A stretch of 64,000 nt of DNA from Mycobacterium sp. IS-3022 (GCF_001500065.1 NZ_LQIN01000023.1:186001-250000); one strand, 5' to 3'; positions 43,319 through 52,527 are shown, counted from the first letter of the stretch. Notes: a model not told the origin generated them from the letters alone. A program made the numbers and translations.

Positions 43319-43759
43319 TTACATCGTCGGCCGCAGCGACGGGAACACCGTCGCGGCGATTCCCCGCAGGATGGCCTTGCTGAAGTCCAGATAGTCGAAG
43401 TAGTCGCGCCACAACGTGATTCGGCCGGCGTGCACCTCGAAGACCCCGCACACCCAGAACTGCAGGCGCAGCGGACCGAGCACAAGCGCGTCGGTGCGTT
43501 CGGTCAGCACGCTGTTGCCGTCGCCGGCGATGCGGTGGATCTTCACCTCGAAGCCGTAGCGGCCCTCGCCGCGCCGCATCATGCCGATGATGCGCTGGCG
43601 ACCGCGAATTGTCGGCAACCCGACGTTCTGCCATTCCGCGTTGTCGGCAAGTAAGCCGTCCATGGTCGCGAAATCCTCGTCCTGCAGGGCGTAAAGGAAG
43701 GTCTCCACTGCGCGGATGTTGTCGACGTCGGTTCTCAGTCCGGAAGCCTGGTCGGTCAT
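43319..43759 (-). CDS. ephG: limonene-1,2-epoxide hydrolase family protein EphG
   Basis: The 146-residue cone-shaped alpha+beta protein matches M. tuberculosis EphG (Rv2740). The Arg-Asp dyad regions are ERTDALVLGPLRLQFWVCGV and RITLWRDYFDYLDF, with AEWQNVGLPTIRGRQRI earlier. It hydrolyses a lipophilic epoxide, perhaps a sterol or fatty-acid epoxide. TAGGCT (43766-43771, minus strand) lies 6 nt before the ATG. It is divergent from the glycosyltransferase gene. Confidence 0.88.
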   Translation of the reverse strand: MTDQASGLRTDVDNIRAVETFLYALQDEDFATMDGLLADNAEWQNVGLPTIRGRQRIIGMMRRGEGRYGFEVKIHRIAGDGNSVLTERTDALVLGPLRLQFWVCGVFEVHAGRITLWRDYFDYLDFSKAILRGIAATVFPSLRPTM

Positions 43760-43801
43760 GGGCTCAGCCTAGTGCTGAGTCGCTGTGGCAGGGTAGGGCC
43801 A

Positions 43802-44965
43802 ATGCGCGTCGCGGTTGTTGCCGGACCGGATCCGGGGCACGCCTTCCCGGCGATCGCGCTGTGCCTTCGCTTTCTGGCCAACGGGGATTCACCGACGCTG
43901 CTCACCGGCGTGGAATGGCTGGACACCGCCCGCGACGCCGGGTTGCCCGCCGTCGAACTGCTCGGGTTGGACCCGACCGACAGTGACGACGATGCAGACG
44001 CCGGTGCGAAGATCCACCGGCGCGGCGCGCGGATGGCGGTCCTCAACGCGCCGCAGCTGCGCGAGATCGGACCCGATCTGGTGGTCTCCGACGTCATCAC
44101 CACAGCCGGCGGGTTGTGCGCCGAACTTCTCGGGCTGCCGTGGGTGGAGTTGAACCCGCATCCGCTGTACCGGCCGTCGAAAGGACTGCCACCGATCGGC
44201 AGCGGGTTGGCACCGGGCGTGGGGGTCCGCGGTCGGTTGCGCGACGCGGTGCTGCGTGCGCTTTCGGCCCGGTCGTGGCGGGAAGGAATGCGCCAGCGCG
44301 CGGCCGCGCGGGCGGAGATCGGATTGCAGGCAACTGATCCCGGTCCGCGCCGACGGCTGATCGCCACGCTGCCTGCTCTGGAGGTGCCACGGCCCGACTG
44401 GCCGGCCGAAGCCGTGGTGGTGGGTCCGCTGCACTTCGAGCCGACGTCGACGACGCTGGACATCCCGGCGGGTACCGGCCCCGTGGTGGTCGTCGCGCCG
44501 TCCACCGCCACCACCGGCGCCGGCGGCCTGGCCGAGGTCGCGCTGGAGGCACTGACGCCAGGACCGGTGTTGCCGCCGGGATCGCGGGTGGTGGTGTCGC
44601 GCCTCGGTGGCACCGACGTCGCGGTGCCGCCGTGGGCGGTCATCGGGCTGGGTCGGCAGGACGAACTGTTGCCGCACGCCGATCTGGTGATCTGTGGCGG
44701 AGGGCACGGCATGGTCGCCAAGACGCTGCTGGCCGGGGTCCCGATGGTGGTGGTACCGGGCGGCGGCGACCAATGGGAGATCGCGAATCGTGTTGTGCGG
44801 CAGGGCAGCGCGCAACTCGTGCGTCCTTTGGACCCAGACGCGCTGGCGCGGGCGGTGCGCGAGGTGCTGGCCGAGCCCGGCTACCGGGACGCTGCGCGGC
44901 GGGCCGGAGCGACGGTTGCCGACGTCGAAGATCCGGTACGGGTGTGCCATGAAGCACTCGCGTAG
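43802..44965 (+). CDS. GT1/UGT-like glycosyltransferase (Rv2739c-like)
   Basis: The 387-residue GT-B fold protein has an N-terminal VAVVAGPDPGHAFPAIALC acceptor half and the C-terminal donor motif GRQDELLPHADLVICGGGHG followed by GVPMVVVPGGGDQWEIANRV, as in UDP-sugar glycosyltransferases related to macrolide and MGT enzymes. Acceptor and sugar are unknown. ATG 43802 begins MRVAVVAGP, the conserved start. The longer frame from 43772 overlaps the ephG promoter. Confidence 0.82.
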   Translation: MRVAVVAGPDPGHAFPAIALCLRFLANGDSPTLLTGVEWLDTARDAGLPAVELLGLDPTDSDDDADAGAKIHRRGARMAVLNAPQLREIGPDLVVSDVITTAGGLCAELLGLPWVELNPHPLYRPSKGLPPIGSGLAPGVGVRGRLRDAVLRALSARSWREGMRQRAAARAEIGLQATDPGPRRRLIATLPALEVPRPDWPAEAVVVGPLHFEPTSTTLDIPAGTGPVVVVAPSTATTGAGGLAEVALEALTPGPVLPPGSRVVVSRLGGTDVAVPPWAVIGLGRQDELLPHADLVICGGGHGMVAKTLLAGVPMVVVPGGGDQWEIANRVVRQGSAQLVRPLDPDALARAVREVLAEPGYRDAARRAGATVADVEDPVRVCHEALA

Positions 44966-44974
44966 TTTGGGCCC

Positions 44975-45169
44975 GTGCGGTTGACGGAATTCCATGAACT
45001 CGTCGAGGGACAGTTCGGCCCGGTACGCGGCGCGTCGCTGCTCGTCGATCATGTGTTGAGCGGATTCGGGGGGCGGACCGCCGCACAGGCCATCGAGGAC
45101 GGCGTCGACCCGCGGGACGTCTGGCGCGCGCTGTGCTCGGACTTCGACGTGCCGCGCGATCAGTGGTGA
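44975..45169 (+). CDS. DUF3046 family protein
   Basis: The 64-residue protein is a small helical one: RLTEFHELVEGQFGPVRGAS, then the acidic DGVDPRDVWRALCSDFDVP near the end. This is the DUF3046 family (M. tuberculosis Rv2738c), always close to recA, with unknown function. GTG 44975 follows TAGTTT by 6 nt, which again indicates leaderless translation. Confidence 0.88.
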   Translation: MRLTEFHELVEGQFGPVRGASLLVDHVLSGFGGRTAAQAIEDGVDPRDVWRALCSDFDVPRDQW

Positions 45170-45179
45170 CTTTTCCCGC

Positions 45180-45239
45180 GCGAGCAGACGCGAACTGTCC
45201 CCGACACGCCGCCAAAGTAGACATTCCGTGTCTGCTCGC
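45180..45239. repeat. 10-bp inverted repeat after DUF3046 gene
   Basis: GCGAGCAGAC (45180-45189) pairs perfectly with GTCTGCTCGC (45230-45239) over 40 nt. It starts 10 nt after the DUF3046 stop and may end its transcript or be one of the dispersed intergenic hairpins of mycobacteria. The rest of the 250-bp gap carries the recA control sites. Confidence 0.45.
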
Positions 45240-45275
45240 CCTTTGACAGGGACGACACGGCGCGCCTCCTTGCCA

Positions 45276-45291
45276 TCGAACACACGTTCGC
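45276..45291. promoter_or_regulatory. LexA (SOS) box upstream of recA
   Basis: TCGAAC-ACAC-GTTCGC differs from the mycobacterial consensus TCGAACN4GTTCGA in the last base only. It lies 129 nt before the recA start. Confidence 0.7.
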
Positions 45292-45334
45292 TACTGTGGG
45301 CGGTGTTCGACGGCTAGATGCTGGTCAGGCCGAC

Positions 45335-45357
45335 TTGTCGGTGGCTGCCTCTAGCGT
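45335..45357 (+). promoter_or_regulatory. LexA-independent (PafBC/RecA-NDp-type) promoter of recA
   Basis: TTGTCGGTG (45335-45343), then 8 nt, then TAGCGT (45352-45357) match the RecA-NDp motif (TTGTCRGTG-N8-TANNNT), which is activated by PafBC after DNA damage in mycobacteria. Confidence 0.7.
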
Positions 45358-45419
45358 CACGGCCAACTGATCGAAACCCGATCACCGAACAGCTAGACAT
45401 CCGAAGGACGGAGACCACC

Positions 45420-47564
45420 ATGGCGCAGGCACCCGACCGCGAGAAGGCCCTCGAGCTGGCACTCGCGCAGATTGAGAAGAGTCACGGCAAGGGCTCGGTG
45501 ATGCGGCTCGGCGAAGAGGTCCGCCAGCCGATCTCGGTGATCCCGACCGGGTCCATCGCCCTGGACGTGGCGCTCGGCATCGGCGGACTGCCGCGGGGCC
45601 GGGTGGTCGAGATCTACGGCCCGGAATCCTCGGGTAAGACCACCGTCGCGTTGCACGCGGTGGCCAACGCCCAGGCCGCAGGCGGCATCGCGGCGTTCAT
45701 CGACGCGGAACATGCGCTGGATCCGGAGTATGCCAAGAAGCTCGGCGTGGACACCGACGCGCTGCTGGTGAGCCAGCCCGACACTGGTGAGCAGGCGCTC
45801 GAGATCGCCGACATGCTGATCCGATCCGGCGCGCTGGATATTTTGGTCATCGACTCGGTGGCCGCGTTGGTGCCGCGGGCGGAGATCGAAGGCGAGATGG
45901 GTGACAGCCATGTCGGACTTCAGGCACGGCTGATGAGCCAGGCACTACGCAAAATGACCGGCGCACTGAACAATTCGGGTACCACCGCGATCTTCATCAA
46001 CCAGCTCCGCGAAAAGATCGGGGTCATGTTCGGATGCGGATCCTGGTACACCAATGTCACTCTTGCCGACGGCTCGACGGAGAAGCTCGGCAAGATCGTG
46101 AACCAGAAGATGGACGTCGAGGTCTTGTCCTACGACTTCGAATCTGGACGGATTGTGCCTCGCAAGGTGACCAATTGGTTCAACAATGGCAAAACCGAGG
46201 AGTTCCTGCACTTCAAAGTCGATCGGGCCGGTGGTGGTACGGGACGCGGTCACGCTAGCTTGGCGATGACCCGTAATCACCTGATTCGCACACCTGGCGG
46301 CTGGCGTGAAGCGGAAGACATCAATGTCGGCGATCGCGTCATGTTGGCGCAGCCAGCATTGCTTAGTGATCAGCAATGGGAAGTTGTGTTGGGTTCGTTG
46401 ATGGGGGATGGCTGCCTGTCAGCTCCCGTCCGGCAGGATTCCGAAAGCGCGAGGCTTCGCATGGGGCATGGTGTGAAGCAGTCGGATTATCTCGACTGGA
46501 AAGTCTCTCTCCTGCAGAATATTCCGCACAGCCGCACAAGTAATGCCAAAGGTGCTGTCTTTGCAGACTTCACACCACTCGCTGAACTACATGAACTGCG
46601 AAGCGCCGTCTATCTCGGTGATGGAAAGAAGTTCCTTTCGGAGGAATACCTCAAGGCTCTAACCCCACTGTCACTGGCTGTCTGGTACATGGACGATGGC
46701 GCATTCACGTTGCGCTCCAAGGGTCGACAGCAGCGTACCGCAGGGGGGAGTGGACGAATTGAGATCTGCGTGGAGGCGATGAGCGAAGGATCACAAGAAC
46801 GCCTTCGAGATTATCTGCGTGACACCCATGAACTCGATGTCCGACTGCGGAAGGCCGGTTCAGCTGGCAACGTGATGTTGGTGTTCTCCACATCGGCCAC
46901 AGCGAAGTTCCAGGAGATGATTGCACCATGTGTGCATCCGTCCATGGCGTACAAGCTGCTACCGCGCTTCCGCGACCAGTTCAACGTCGAACCACAGTTT
47001 GTTGAACAGACGATGCAACTAATGCCAGCCCGTGTCATGGGGATTGAATCGAAGACGGACTATCCGATCATGAGTCGATACGACATCGAGGTCGAGGGCT
47101 CACACAACTACTTCGCAGACGGCGTGATGGTGCACAATTCTCCTGAAACGACAACGGGCGGAAAGGCTTTGAAGTTCTACGCCTCAGTCCGCTTGGATGT
47201 CAGGCGAATCGAAACGCTCAAGGACGGCACTGACGCGGTCGGTAACCGCACCCGCGTCAAGGTCGTCAAGAACAAAGTTTCGCCGCCCTTCAAACAAGCC
47301 GAGTTTGACATCCTGTATGGCAAGGGGATCAGCAAGGAAGGCTCGCTCATCGACATGGGTGTCGAGCAGGGCTTCATCCGCAAGTCCGGGTCGTGGTTCA
47401 CCTACGAAGGCGAGCAGTTGGGTCAAGGCAAGGAGAACGCCCGCAACTTCCTGCTCGAGAACACCGACGTGGCCAACGAGATCGAGAAGAAGATCAAAGA
47501 GAAGCTCGGCATTGGCGCCGTGATCACCGATGACGAAGTCCTGCCCGCCCCCGTCGACTTCTGA
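45420..47564 (+). CDS. recA: recombinase RecA precursor containing an intein
   Basis: The 714-residue precursor should splice to a 346-residue RecA that pairs homologous DNA and triggers LexA cleavage. The N-extein is residues 1-205, with Walker [10 protein letters not shown] and [12 protein letters not shown]. The C-extein resumes at [20 protein letters not shown] and ends with the acidic tail. The intein breaks the [13 protein letters not shown] loop. The ATG at 45420 follows AAGGACGGAG. The second mycobacterial intein site (after VVKNK, before SPPFKQ) is empty and has Val where intein-bearing M. tuberculosis has Cys. recX overlaps the 3' end by 35 nt. Confidence 0.97.
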   Translation: MAQAPDREKALELALAQIEKSHGKGSVMRLGEEVRQPISVIPTGSIALDVALGIGGLPRGRVVEIYGPESSGKTTVALHAVANAQAAGGIAAFIDAEHALDPEYAKKLGVDTDALLVSQPDTGEQALEIADMLIRSGALDILVIDSVAALVPRAEIEGEMGDSHVGLQARLMSQALRKMTGALNNSGTTAIFINQLREKIGVMFGCGSWYTNVTLADGSTEKLGKIVNQKMDVEVLSYDFESGRIVPRKVTNWFNNGKTEEFLHFKVDRAGGGTGRGHASLAMTRNHLIRTPGGWREAEDINVGDRVMLAQPALLSDQQWEVVLGSLMGDGCLSAPVRQDSESARLRMGHGVKQSDYLDWKVSLLQNIPHSRTSNAKGAVFADFTPLAELHELRSAVYLGDGKKFLSEEYLKALTPLSLAVWYMDDGAFTLRSKGRQQRTAGGSGRIEICVEAMSEGSQERLRDYLRDTHELDVRLRKAGSAGNVMLVFSTSATAKFQEMIAPCVHPSMAYKLLPRFRDQFNVEPQFVEQTMQLMPARVMGIESKTDYPIMSRYDIEVEGSHNYFADGVMVHNSPETTTGGKALKFYASVRLDVRRIETLKDGTDAVGNRTRVKVVKNKVSPPFKQAEFDILYGKGISKEGSLIDMGVEQGFIRKSGSWFTYEGEQLGQGKENARNFLLENTDVANEIEKKIKEKLGIGAVITDDEVLPAPVDF
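46035..47138 (+). mobile_element. RecA intein with LAGLIDADG (DOD) homing endonuclease
   Basis: The 368-residue intein starts with Cys1 ([14 protein letters not shown]), has the block B TxxH (TRNHLIRT, Thr79-His82), two DOD endonuclease motifs [11 protein letters not shown] (118-128) and [10 protein letters not shown] (215-224), and ends [10 protein letters not shown] with His367-Asn368 followed by extein Ser. All splicing and endonuclease acids are intact. Position and text closely resemble the M. leprae RecA intein (site b), not the one of M. tuberculosis. Codon use is clearly less GC3-rich than in the N-extein, consistent with horizontal origin. Confidence 0.93.
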
Positions 47565-48057
47565 GGTCACGCGCGAGGAGCAGGCGCACAACCTGTGTCT
47601 GCGCCTGCTCACCGCGCGGGCCCGCACTCGGGCCGAACTCGAAGAAAAGCTGGCCAAACGGGGGTACCCCGAGGACGTCAGCGCCCGCGTGCTCGAGCGG
47701 CTCACCCAGGTCGGCCTCATCGATGATGCCGACTTCGCCGAACAGTGGGTCCGCTCCCGTCAGCTGAACGCGGGTAAAGGCAAGCGTGCCTTGGCCGCTG
47801 AGCTTAGGACGAAGGGCGTGGACAACGACGTGATCGACGCGGCCCTCGCTGACATCGACGCCGATGCCGAACGGTCACGGGCCGAACAACTGGTCGCCGA
47901 CAAGCTCCGCCGTGAAAAGCTCGACCACGACGGCGACGACGTCAAGGTCACCCGCCGCCTGGTCGGCATGCTTGCGCGCCGTGGTTACAGTCAGTCGATG
48001 GCTTTCGACGTCGTCAAGGTCGCGTTGGCCAGCGAGCGGGAACGCCGAAGGGTGTAG
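47530..48057 (+). CDS. recX: RecA regulator RecX
   Basis: The 175-residue three-helix-repeat protein binds RecA filaments and inhibits ATPase and strand exchange. Seen are [38 protein letters not shown] and a C-terminal [19 protein letters not shown] repeat. ATG 47530 lies 35 nt inside the recA end in another frame, as in M. tuberculosis, so the two are translationally coupled and damage-induced together. Confidence 0.93.
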   Translation: MTKSCPPPSTSEVTREEQAHNLCLRLLTARARTRAELEEKLAKRGYPEDVSARVLERLTQVGLIDDADFAEQWVRSRQLNAGKGKRALAAELRTKGVDNDVIDAALADIDADAERSRAEQLVADKLRREKLDHDGDDVKVTRRLVGMLARRGYSQSMAFDVVKVALASERERRRV

Positions 48058-48117
48058 TTCGCGTCGCAGCTCGCCTAGGGGCTGATCCGTGGCGACAAGG
48101 TGTGCGACCGTGAAGCC

Positions 48118-48375
48118 ATGCGGCTGACCAACGACTGCTATCTGGTGACAATGCGGTTCAACTCGGGCGAAGAGCACTACTTTCGCGACGGACAGCGGTG
48201 GACGAAGGTCACCACACGTGGCCGCAGGATGCCCGCGACTGCCGAACAAGTGATGAACCATCTGCTGCCCGCACTCGCCGGCGTGAAGCCCGGCATCGAG
48301 GTAACCGTCGAGCACCGCGATCTCGACCACGCCGCAGCCGAAGCTCTGGATCGGTTGCGGACGGCCAACGGGTAA
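48118..48375 (+). CDS. hypothetical protein
   Basis: The 85-residue protein contains DCYLVTMRFNSGEEHYFRDG and a helical C-terminus (EQVMNHLLPALAGVKPGIEV). It is probably cytoplasmic and small, and I do not recognise the family. ATG 48118 is preferred. A GTG at 48100 would add six residues without a better ribosome-binding site. The next gene's -10 overlaps its stop codon. Confidence 0.6.
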   Translation: MRLTNDCYLVTMRFNSGEEHYFRDGQRWTKVTTRGRRMPATAEQVMNHLLPALAGVKPGIEVTVEHRDLDHAAAEALDRLRTANG

Positions 48376-48378
48376 CTT
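48373..48378 (+). promoter_or_regulatory. -10 element of leaderless LLM oxidoreductase mRNA
   Basis: TAACTT begins with the TAA stop of the preceding gene and is followed after 6 nt by ATG 48385. Confidence 0.45.
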
Positions 48379-48384
48379 GCGATC

Positions 48385-49206
48385 ATGCAGTTGTCTGTCA
48401 AGCTGGCACCCACGTTCGACTATGCCGTCCTCGAGCGGTTCTGGCGGACGGCTGACGACCTCGGGTTCCCGGCCGTGTGGAACTACGACCACTTCTATGG
48501 ACTCGTCGACCCGACGACGCCCACCCTCGAAGGCTGGACCAGCCTCGCCGCGATGGCCGTGGTGGTGCGGCGCGCCCGAGTGGGCTGCCTGGTCACCGGC
48601 GTCACCTACCGCAACCCGGCGGTGCTGGCGAAAATGGCGGTGACCGTCGACCACATCTCCGGTGGGCGGATGGACTTCGGTCTCGGCGCCGGTTGGCACG
48701 AGGACGAACATCGTGGCTACGGCATCGACTTCCCGCCCGCGGGGCAACGCGTCGCGATGGTGGACGAAGCGCTGACCGTCATCCGCCGGCTGTGGACCGA
48801 GGAGGCCGTCGACTTCACCGGCCGCTTCTTCACGCTCCGCCAAGCGCGCTGCGACCCGAAACCGGTCCAGCGTCCGCATCCGCCGATCGTGGTTGGCGCG
48901 TCGCAGCCCAAGATGCTCAGCGTCGCCGCCCGGCATGCCGACGAGTGGAACATGCCGAGCACCGGTCCGCAGGAGTGGGCGGCGGCCAGTAGCCGACTCG
49001 ACGCCGCCTGCGAGGCCGAAGGCCGCGATCCGTCCTCGATCCGACGCGGCGTGCAGCTGTTCCTGCACCCGAACCAACCGGATCAGGTCGATGGCCAACT
49101 CGACTCGATCGCTGAGTACGCGCGGCTCGGCTGTCAGCATGTCGTGCTGTCCTTCTACCAGCCGCCAGACGACTCGCTGCTGCGTCGATGCGCGGAGCTG
49201 ATCTAG
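48385..49206 (+). CDS. LLM class F420-dependent oxidoreductase
   Basis: The 273-residue luciferase-like barrel shows FPAVWNYDHFYG, VVVRRARVGCLVTGVTYRNP and the LLM hallmark VDHISGGRMDFGLGAGWHEDE, then PPIVVGASQPKMLSVAARHAD. Members of this family in mycobacteria mostly use F420H2 or FMN. The substrate is not predictable. It is convergent with gluD. Confidence 0.83.
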   Translation: MQLSVKLAPTFDYAVLERFWRTADDLGFPAVWNYDHFYGLVDPTTPTLEGWTSLAAMAVVVRRARVGCLVTGVTYRNPAVLAKMAVTVDHISGGRMDFGLGAGWHEDEHRGYGIDFPPAGQRVAMVDEALTVIRRLWTEEAVDFTGRFFTLRQARCDPKPVQRPHPPIVVGASQPKMLSVAARHADEWNMPSTGPQEWAAASSRLDAACEAEGRDPSSIRRGVQLFLHPNQPDQVDGQLDSIAEYARLGCQHVVLSFYQPPDDSLLRRCAELI

Positions 49207-49225
49207 CGGTCCGAAATACCCGACA

Positions 49226-50107
49226 TCACACGGCTTTTGCGCCGGGCGCGCCTTCCTGCTCGACCGACTCCGTGTCCAGGGGCGCCGGACCGCGACGCGA
49301 CCGCCGCATTCGCGCTTCCACCGCAGTGGCCGCCGAAGACAGCGTGAAATTGACACTGATCATCAGCACGGCCACCACGATCAGCGCCGGCAGCAGGTTG
49401 CTGTATGCCGTACCCATCTGCACGCCTTGGCGCACCAGTTCGAGAAACGTGATGATGTAACCGATCGCGGTGTCCTTGAGCACCACAACGAGTTGCGAGA
49501 TCAGCACCGGCAGCATGGACGTGATCGCTTGCGGCAACAGGATGGAGCGCATCGTCTGGCCCCAGGTCAGTCCGAGCGCGAAGGCAGCCTCGGACTGTCC
49601 ACGGGGAAGCGCGTGGACGCCGGCCCGAACGATCTCGGCGATGACGGCGCCGTTGTACAGCGTGAGCCCCGTGATGACGGCGGCCAGTGCCAGGTGCTTG
49701 GACGGAAACATGTCGTAGGCCGCGTAGAGCGCGAACGCGAACAGCATCATGATCAGCACCGGCACCGCACGGAAGAACTCGACGATCACCGCACACACCC
49801 AGCGAATCAGGCTGTGCGTCGAAAGTCGGCCCACGCCAAGCACGAATCCGAGCGCCAAAGCCAACACGATCGACACCGCGGCGGCCGTCAACGTGCCCTG
49901 CACGCCGGGCAGAACGTAGGTCCTCCACAGGTCGGCCGTCAGGAACGGTCTCCATTTCGCAACAGCGAGCTGGTCCTTGGCGGCCATCTGAATCAACACT
50001 GCCAGCAGCGCCAACGCGGTGATCAGGACGACAAGAGCCGTCACCACCCAGTTACGGATCCGTGCCCGGGGACCGGGCGCGTCGAAAAGAACCGATGCCG
50101 AGCTCAT
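49226..50107 (-). CDS. gluD: glutamate ABC transporter permease GluD
   Basis: The 293-residue inner-membrane permease has about five segments and the binding-protein-dependent signature around ALGLTWGQTMRSILLPQAI (EAA loop; here ALPRGQSEAAFALGLTWG). It begins with a longer N-terminal anchor typical of GluD. It pairs with GluC to form the pore. The start overlaps the gluC stop by 4 nt. This is the last gene of gluABCD on the minus strand. Confidence 0.88.
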   Translation of the reverse strand: MSSASVLFDAPGPRARIRNWVVTALVVLITALALLAVLIQMAAKDQLAVAKWRPFLTADLWRTYVLPGVQGTLTAAAVSIVLALALGFVLGVGRLSTHSLIRWVCAVIVEFFRAVPVLIMMLFAFALYAAYDMFPSKHLALAAVITGLTLYNGAVIAEIVRAGVHALPRGQSEAAFALGLTWGQTMRSILLPQAITSMLPVLISQLVVVLKDTAIGYIITFLELVRQGVQMGTAYSNLLPALIVVAVLMISVNFTLSSAATAVEARMRRSRRGPAPLDTESVEQEGAPGAKAV

Positions 50108-50787
50108 CTGGTGACCGCCATCCGCTTACCCAGCCAACCGAAGAAGAGTCCGGTCGGCAGCGTCAGGATGACGAAACCGGCGGCGAAAATAGTTCCGACG
50201 GTCAGGATCGCCGCAGTGTTCTCGATCATCTCCTTCATCAACAACGCGGCCTCGGCCACTCCGATAGCCGAGGCGATCGTGGTGTTCTTGGTCAACGCGA
50301 TCAACACCGACCCGAGCGGGATGATGACCGCGCGAAAAGCCTGCGGCAACAGGATAAGCCGCAAATTCTGTCCGAACGTCAACCCCAGTGACCGCGCCGC
50401 CTCGGCCTGACCCAGCGGCACGGTGTTCACCCCGGAACGCACCGTCTCGCACACGAACGCGGCGGTGTACAACGCCAGGCCGAGCACCGCCAACCGAAAG
50501 TTGCTGTCCTCGATCGACGTCAGTGATTCGGGATCCACCAGCGTGATGCCCATGGTGTCCGCCAGGCCGAATGAGCAGAACAGGATGACCAGTGTCAGCG
50601 GGGTATTGCGCACCACGTTGACGTATGTCGTTCCGAGCCAGCGAAGCACCGGCACCGGCGCCAGCCGCATCGCGGCCAGCACCGTGCCCAGCACCAGCGC
50701 CCCGATACCGGAGTACACCGTCAGCTGAATCGTCGTCCAGAACGCCTCGACGATCTGGCCGAGGGGGTAGCCGGGCAGAACCTCCAC
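50104..50787 (-). CDS. gluC: glutamate ABC transporter permease GluC
   Basis: The 227-residue permease has the EAA loop SLGLTFGQNLRLILLPQAFR (preceded by VPLGQAEAAR) and the usual HisM-type five segments. LNVVRNTPL-type text is seen as YVNVVRNTPLTLVILF. It forms the membrane pore with GluD. It lies 27 nt after gluB and overlaps gluD. Confidence 0.9.
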   Translation of the reverse strand: MEVLPGYPLGQIVEAFWTTIQLTVYSGIGALVLGTVLAAMRLAPVPVLRWLGTTYVNVVRNTPLTLVILFCSFGLADTMGITLVDPESLTSIEDSNFRLAVLGLALYTAAFVCETVRSGVNTVPLGQAEAARSLGLTFGQNLRLILLPQAFRAVIIPLGSVLIALTKNTTIASAIGVAEAALLMKEMIENTAAILTVGTIFAAGFVILTLPTGLFFGWLGKRMAVTR

Positions 50788-50814
50788 CTCACGTCCTCCG
50801 AGGGCGGAGGCCTG

Positions 50815-51627
50815 TCATTTCTGGGTGATCTGCGGCGGTTGCGGGGCGGGAATGCCTGCTGCGCCGAGGTTTTCGTCCCATGCCTTCTTCCAGGAGCCGT
50901 CCTGCTCCATCTTGGCGAGCGCGTCGTTGATCTGCGTCAGCAGTTCGGAATCGCCCTTCTTCAAACCGATTCCGTAGCGTTCCTCGGAGAACGTGCCGCC
51001 GACGACCTTGAAGACGCCCGGGCTCTGCGCCGCATAACCCGCGAGGATCACCTCGTCGGTGGTCACCGCGTCGATGCGGCCGTTCTTCAACGCTTCGATG
51101 CACGCCGAGTACGTGTCGTACTGCTGCAGCTGAACGCCGGGAAACTTGTCCTTGATCCGTTGCGCCGGTGTCGATCCCGACACCGAGCACAGCTTCTTGT
51201 TGTTCTCCAGCGACGCCTCGCCGGTGATGTCGGTGTTGTCCTCGCGCACCAGCAGGCTCTGTCCGGTGATCAGGTACGGCCCCGCGAAGTCAACCTTCTC
51301 CTCACGGGCATCGGTGATCGAGTAGGTCGCGACGATGAACTTTACCTGACCGTTTTGGATCAGCGTCTCGCGTTGTCCGGACGGTGCTTCTTTCCACTCG
51401 ATCTTGTCCTCGCCGTAGCCGAGTCGCTGGGCGACATACTTGGCCACGTCCACGTCGAAGCCGCTCATGGTGCCGTCGGGATTCTTGAGTCCCAGGCCGG
51501 GCTGATCGAACTTGGTGCCGATGACGATCGTGTCGCCGTCGCCCCCGCCGCCGCATGCCGTCGCCGCCAGCGGCAGCGCGACGACGAGCGCGAGCGCCCC
51601 CACAACGCGCTTCGAGATTGATGGCAT
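50815..51627 (-). CDS. gluB: glutamate-binding lipoprotein GluB
   Basis: The 270-residue periplasmic-type binding protein has a signal with lipobox AATAC (Cys25), followed by GGGGDGDTIVIGTKFDQPG. The SBP_bac_3 fold includes GFDVDVAKYVAQRLGYGEDK and FIVATYSITDAREEKVDFAG. It presents glutamate or a related acid to GluCD at the outer face of the membrane. The close match in style and order to Corynebacterium gluABCD supports the call. Confidence 0.92.
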   Translation of the reverse strand: MPSISKRVVGALALVVALPLAATACGGGGDGDTIVIGTKFDQPGLGLKNPDGTMSGFDVDVAKYVAQRLGYGEDKIEWKEAPSGQRETLIQNGQVKFIVATYSITDAREEKVDFAGPYLITGQSLLVREDNTDITGEASLENNKKLCSVSGSTPAQRIKDKFPGVQLQQYDTYSACIEALKNGRIDAVTTDEVILAGYAAQSPGVFKVVGGTFSEERYGIGLKKGDSELLTQINDALAKMEQDGSWKKAWDENLGAAGIPAPQPPQITQK

Positions 51628-51656
51628 CCGTTTCCTTTCGACTGATGATCGCTCGA

Positions 51657-52442
51657 CTAATGGTGAAGAATCTTGCCGAGAAAGTCCTTGGCACGTTCGC
51701 TTTTCGGGTTGGTGAAGAACTCATCGGGCTCGGCCGCCTCGACGATCGCGCCGTCGGCCATGAAGACCACGCGGTTGGCCGCGCCGCGGGCGAAACCCAT
51801 TTCGTGTGTCACCACCAACATCGTCATGCCGTCCTTGGCCAGCGACGTCATCACGTTCAGCACTTCGTTGATCATCTCCGGATCCAGCGCGCTGGTCGGC
51901 TCGTCGAAGAGCATGACCTTCGGGTCCATCGCCAGAGACCGCGCGATGGCGACCCGCTGCTGCTGGCCACCCGACAGCTGTGCCGGATACTTGTCGGCCT
52001 GGTCGGCGATGCCGACCCGCTCCAACAGTTCCATCGCCTTCTCGCGGGCCTCGGCCTTCGACTTCCTGCGCACCTTCATCGGCGCCAACGTGACGTTGTC
52101 CAGGATCGTCTTGTGGGCGAACAGATTGAACGACTGGAACACCATGCCCACGTCGGACCGCAGCTCCGCGAGCTTGCGCCCCTCTTCGGGCAGCACCTCA
52201 CCGTCGATCGCGATGGTGCCGGAGTCGATGGGCTCGAGCCGATTGATGGTGCGGCACAACGTCGACTTGCCCGAGCCCGACGGCCCCAGCACCACGATCA
52301 CCTCGCCGCGATTCACCTCGAGGTTGATGTTCTTGAGCACATGCAGGTAGCCGAAGTGCTTGTTGACGCCCGACATGGAGATCATCGGTGCGGACGACCG
52401 GGTCGGATCGGCCTGGTCGTCATCCGACCCGCTCGTTTCCAT
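51657..52442 (-). CDS. gluA: glutamate ABC transporter ATP-binding protein GluA
   Basis: The 261-residue ATPase powers the transporter. Walker A is [20 protein letters not shown], the Q-loop [13 protein letters not shown], the signature [17 protein letters not shown] and Walker [15 protein letters not shown], followed by [13 protein letters not shown] 52442 follows TAAGGT (52451-52456, minus strand) by 8 nt. An ATG at 52385 would give the shorter 242-residue form known in Corynebacterium and cannot be excluded. It is the first gene of gluABCD and divergent from miaB. Confidence 0.93.
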   Translation of the reverse strand: METSGSDDDQADPTRSSAPMISMSGVNKHFGYLHVLKNINLEVNRGEVIVVLGPSGSGKSTLCRTINRLEPIDSGTIAIDGEVLPEEGRKLAELRSDVGMVFQSFNLFAHKTILDNVTLAPMKVRRKSKAEAREKAMELLERVGIADQADKYPAQLSGGQQQRVAIARSLAMDPKVMLFDEPTSALDPEMINEVLNVMTSLAKDGMTMLVVTHEMGFARGAANRVVFMADGAIVEAAEPDEFFTNPKSERAKDFLGKILHH

Positions 52443-52521
52443 GGGAGCAGACCTTACCGAGGGAGTGTCCGGCGTGCCCGGAACTGGAGAATCCGCCCGG
52501 ATCGCCATACTGACCAGCCCG

Positions 52522-52527
52522 TACCAT
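52522..52527 (+). promoter_or_regulatory. -10 element of leaderless miaB mRNA
   Basis: TACCAT is followed after 6 nt by GTG 52534, which decides this start over the in-frame ATG at 52543. Confidence 0.5.

Noticed and set aside
47250..47300. Second RecA intein site
   Set aside because: The KVVKNK/SPPFKQ junction used in M. tuberculosis is continuous here and has Val in place of the intein-adjacent Cys.
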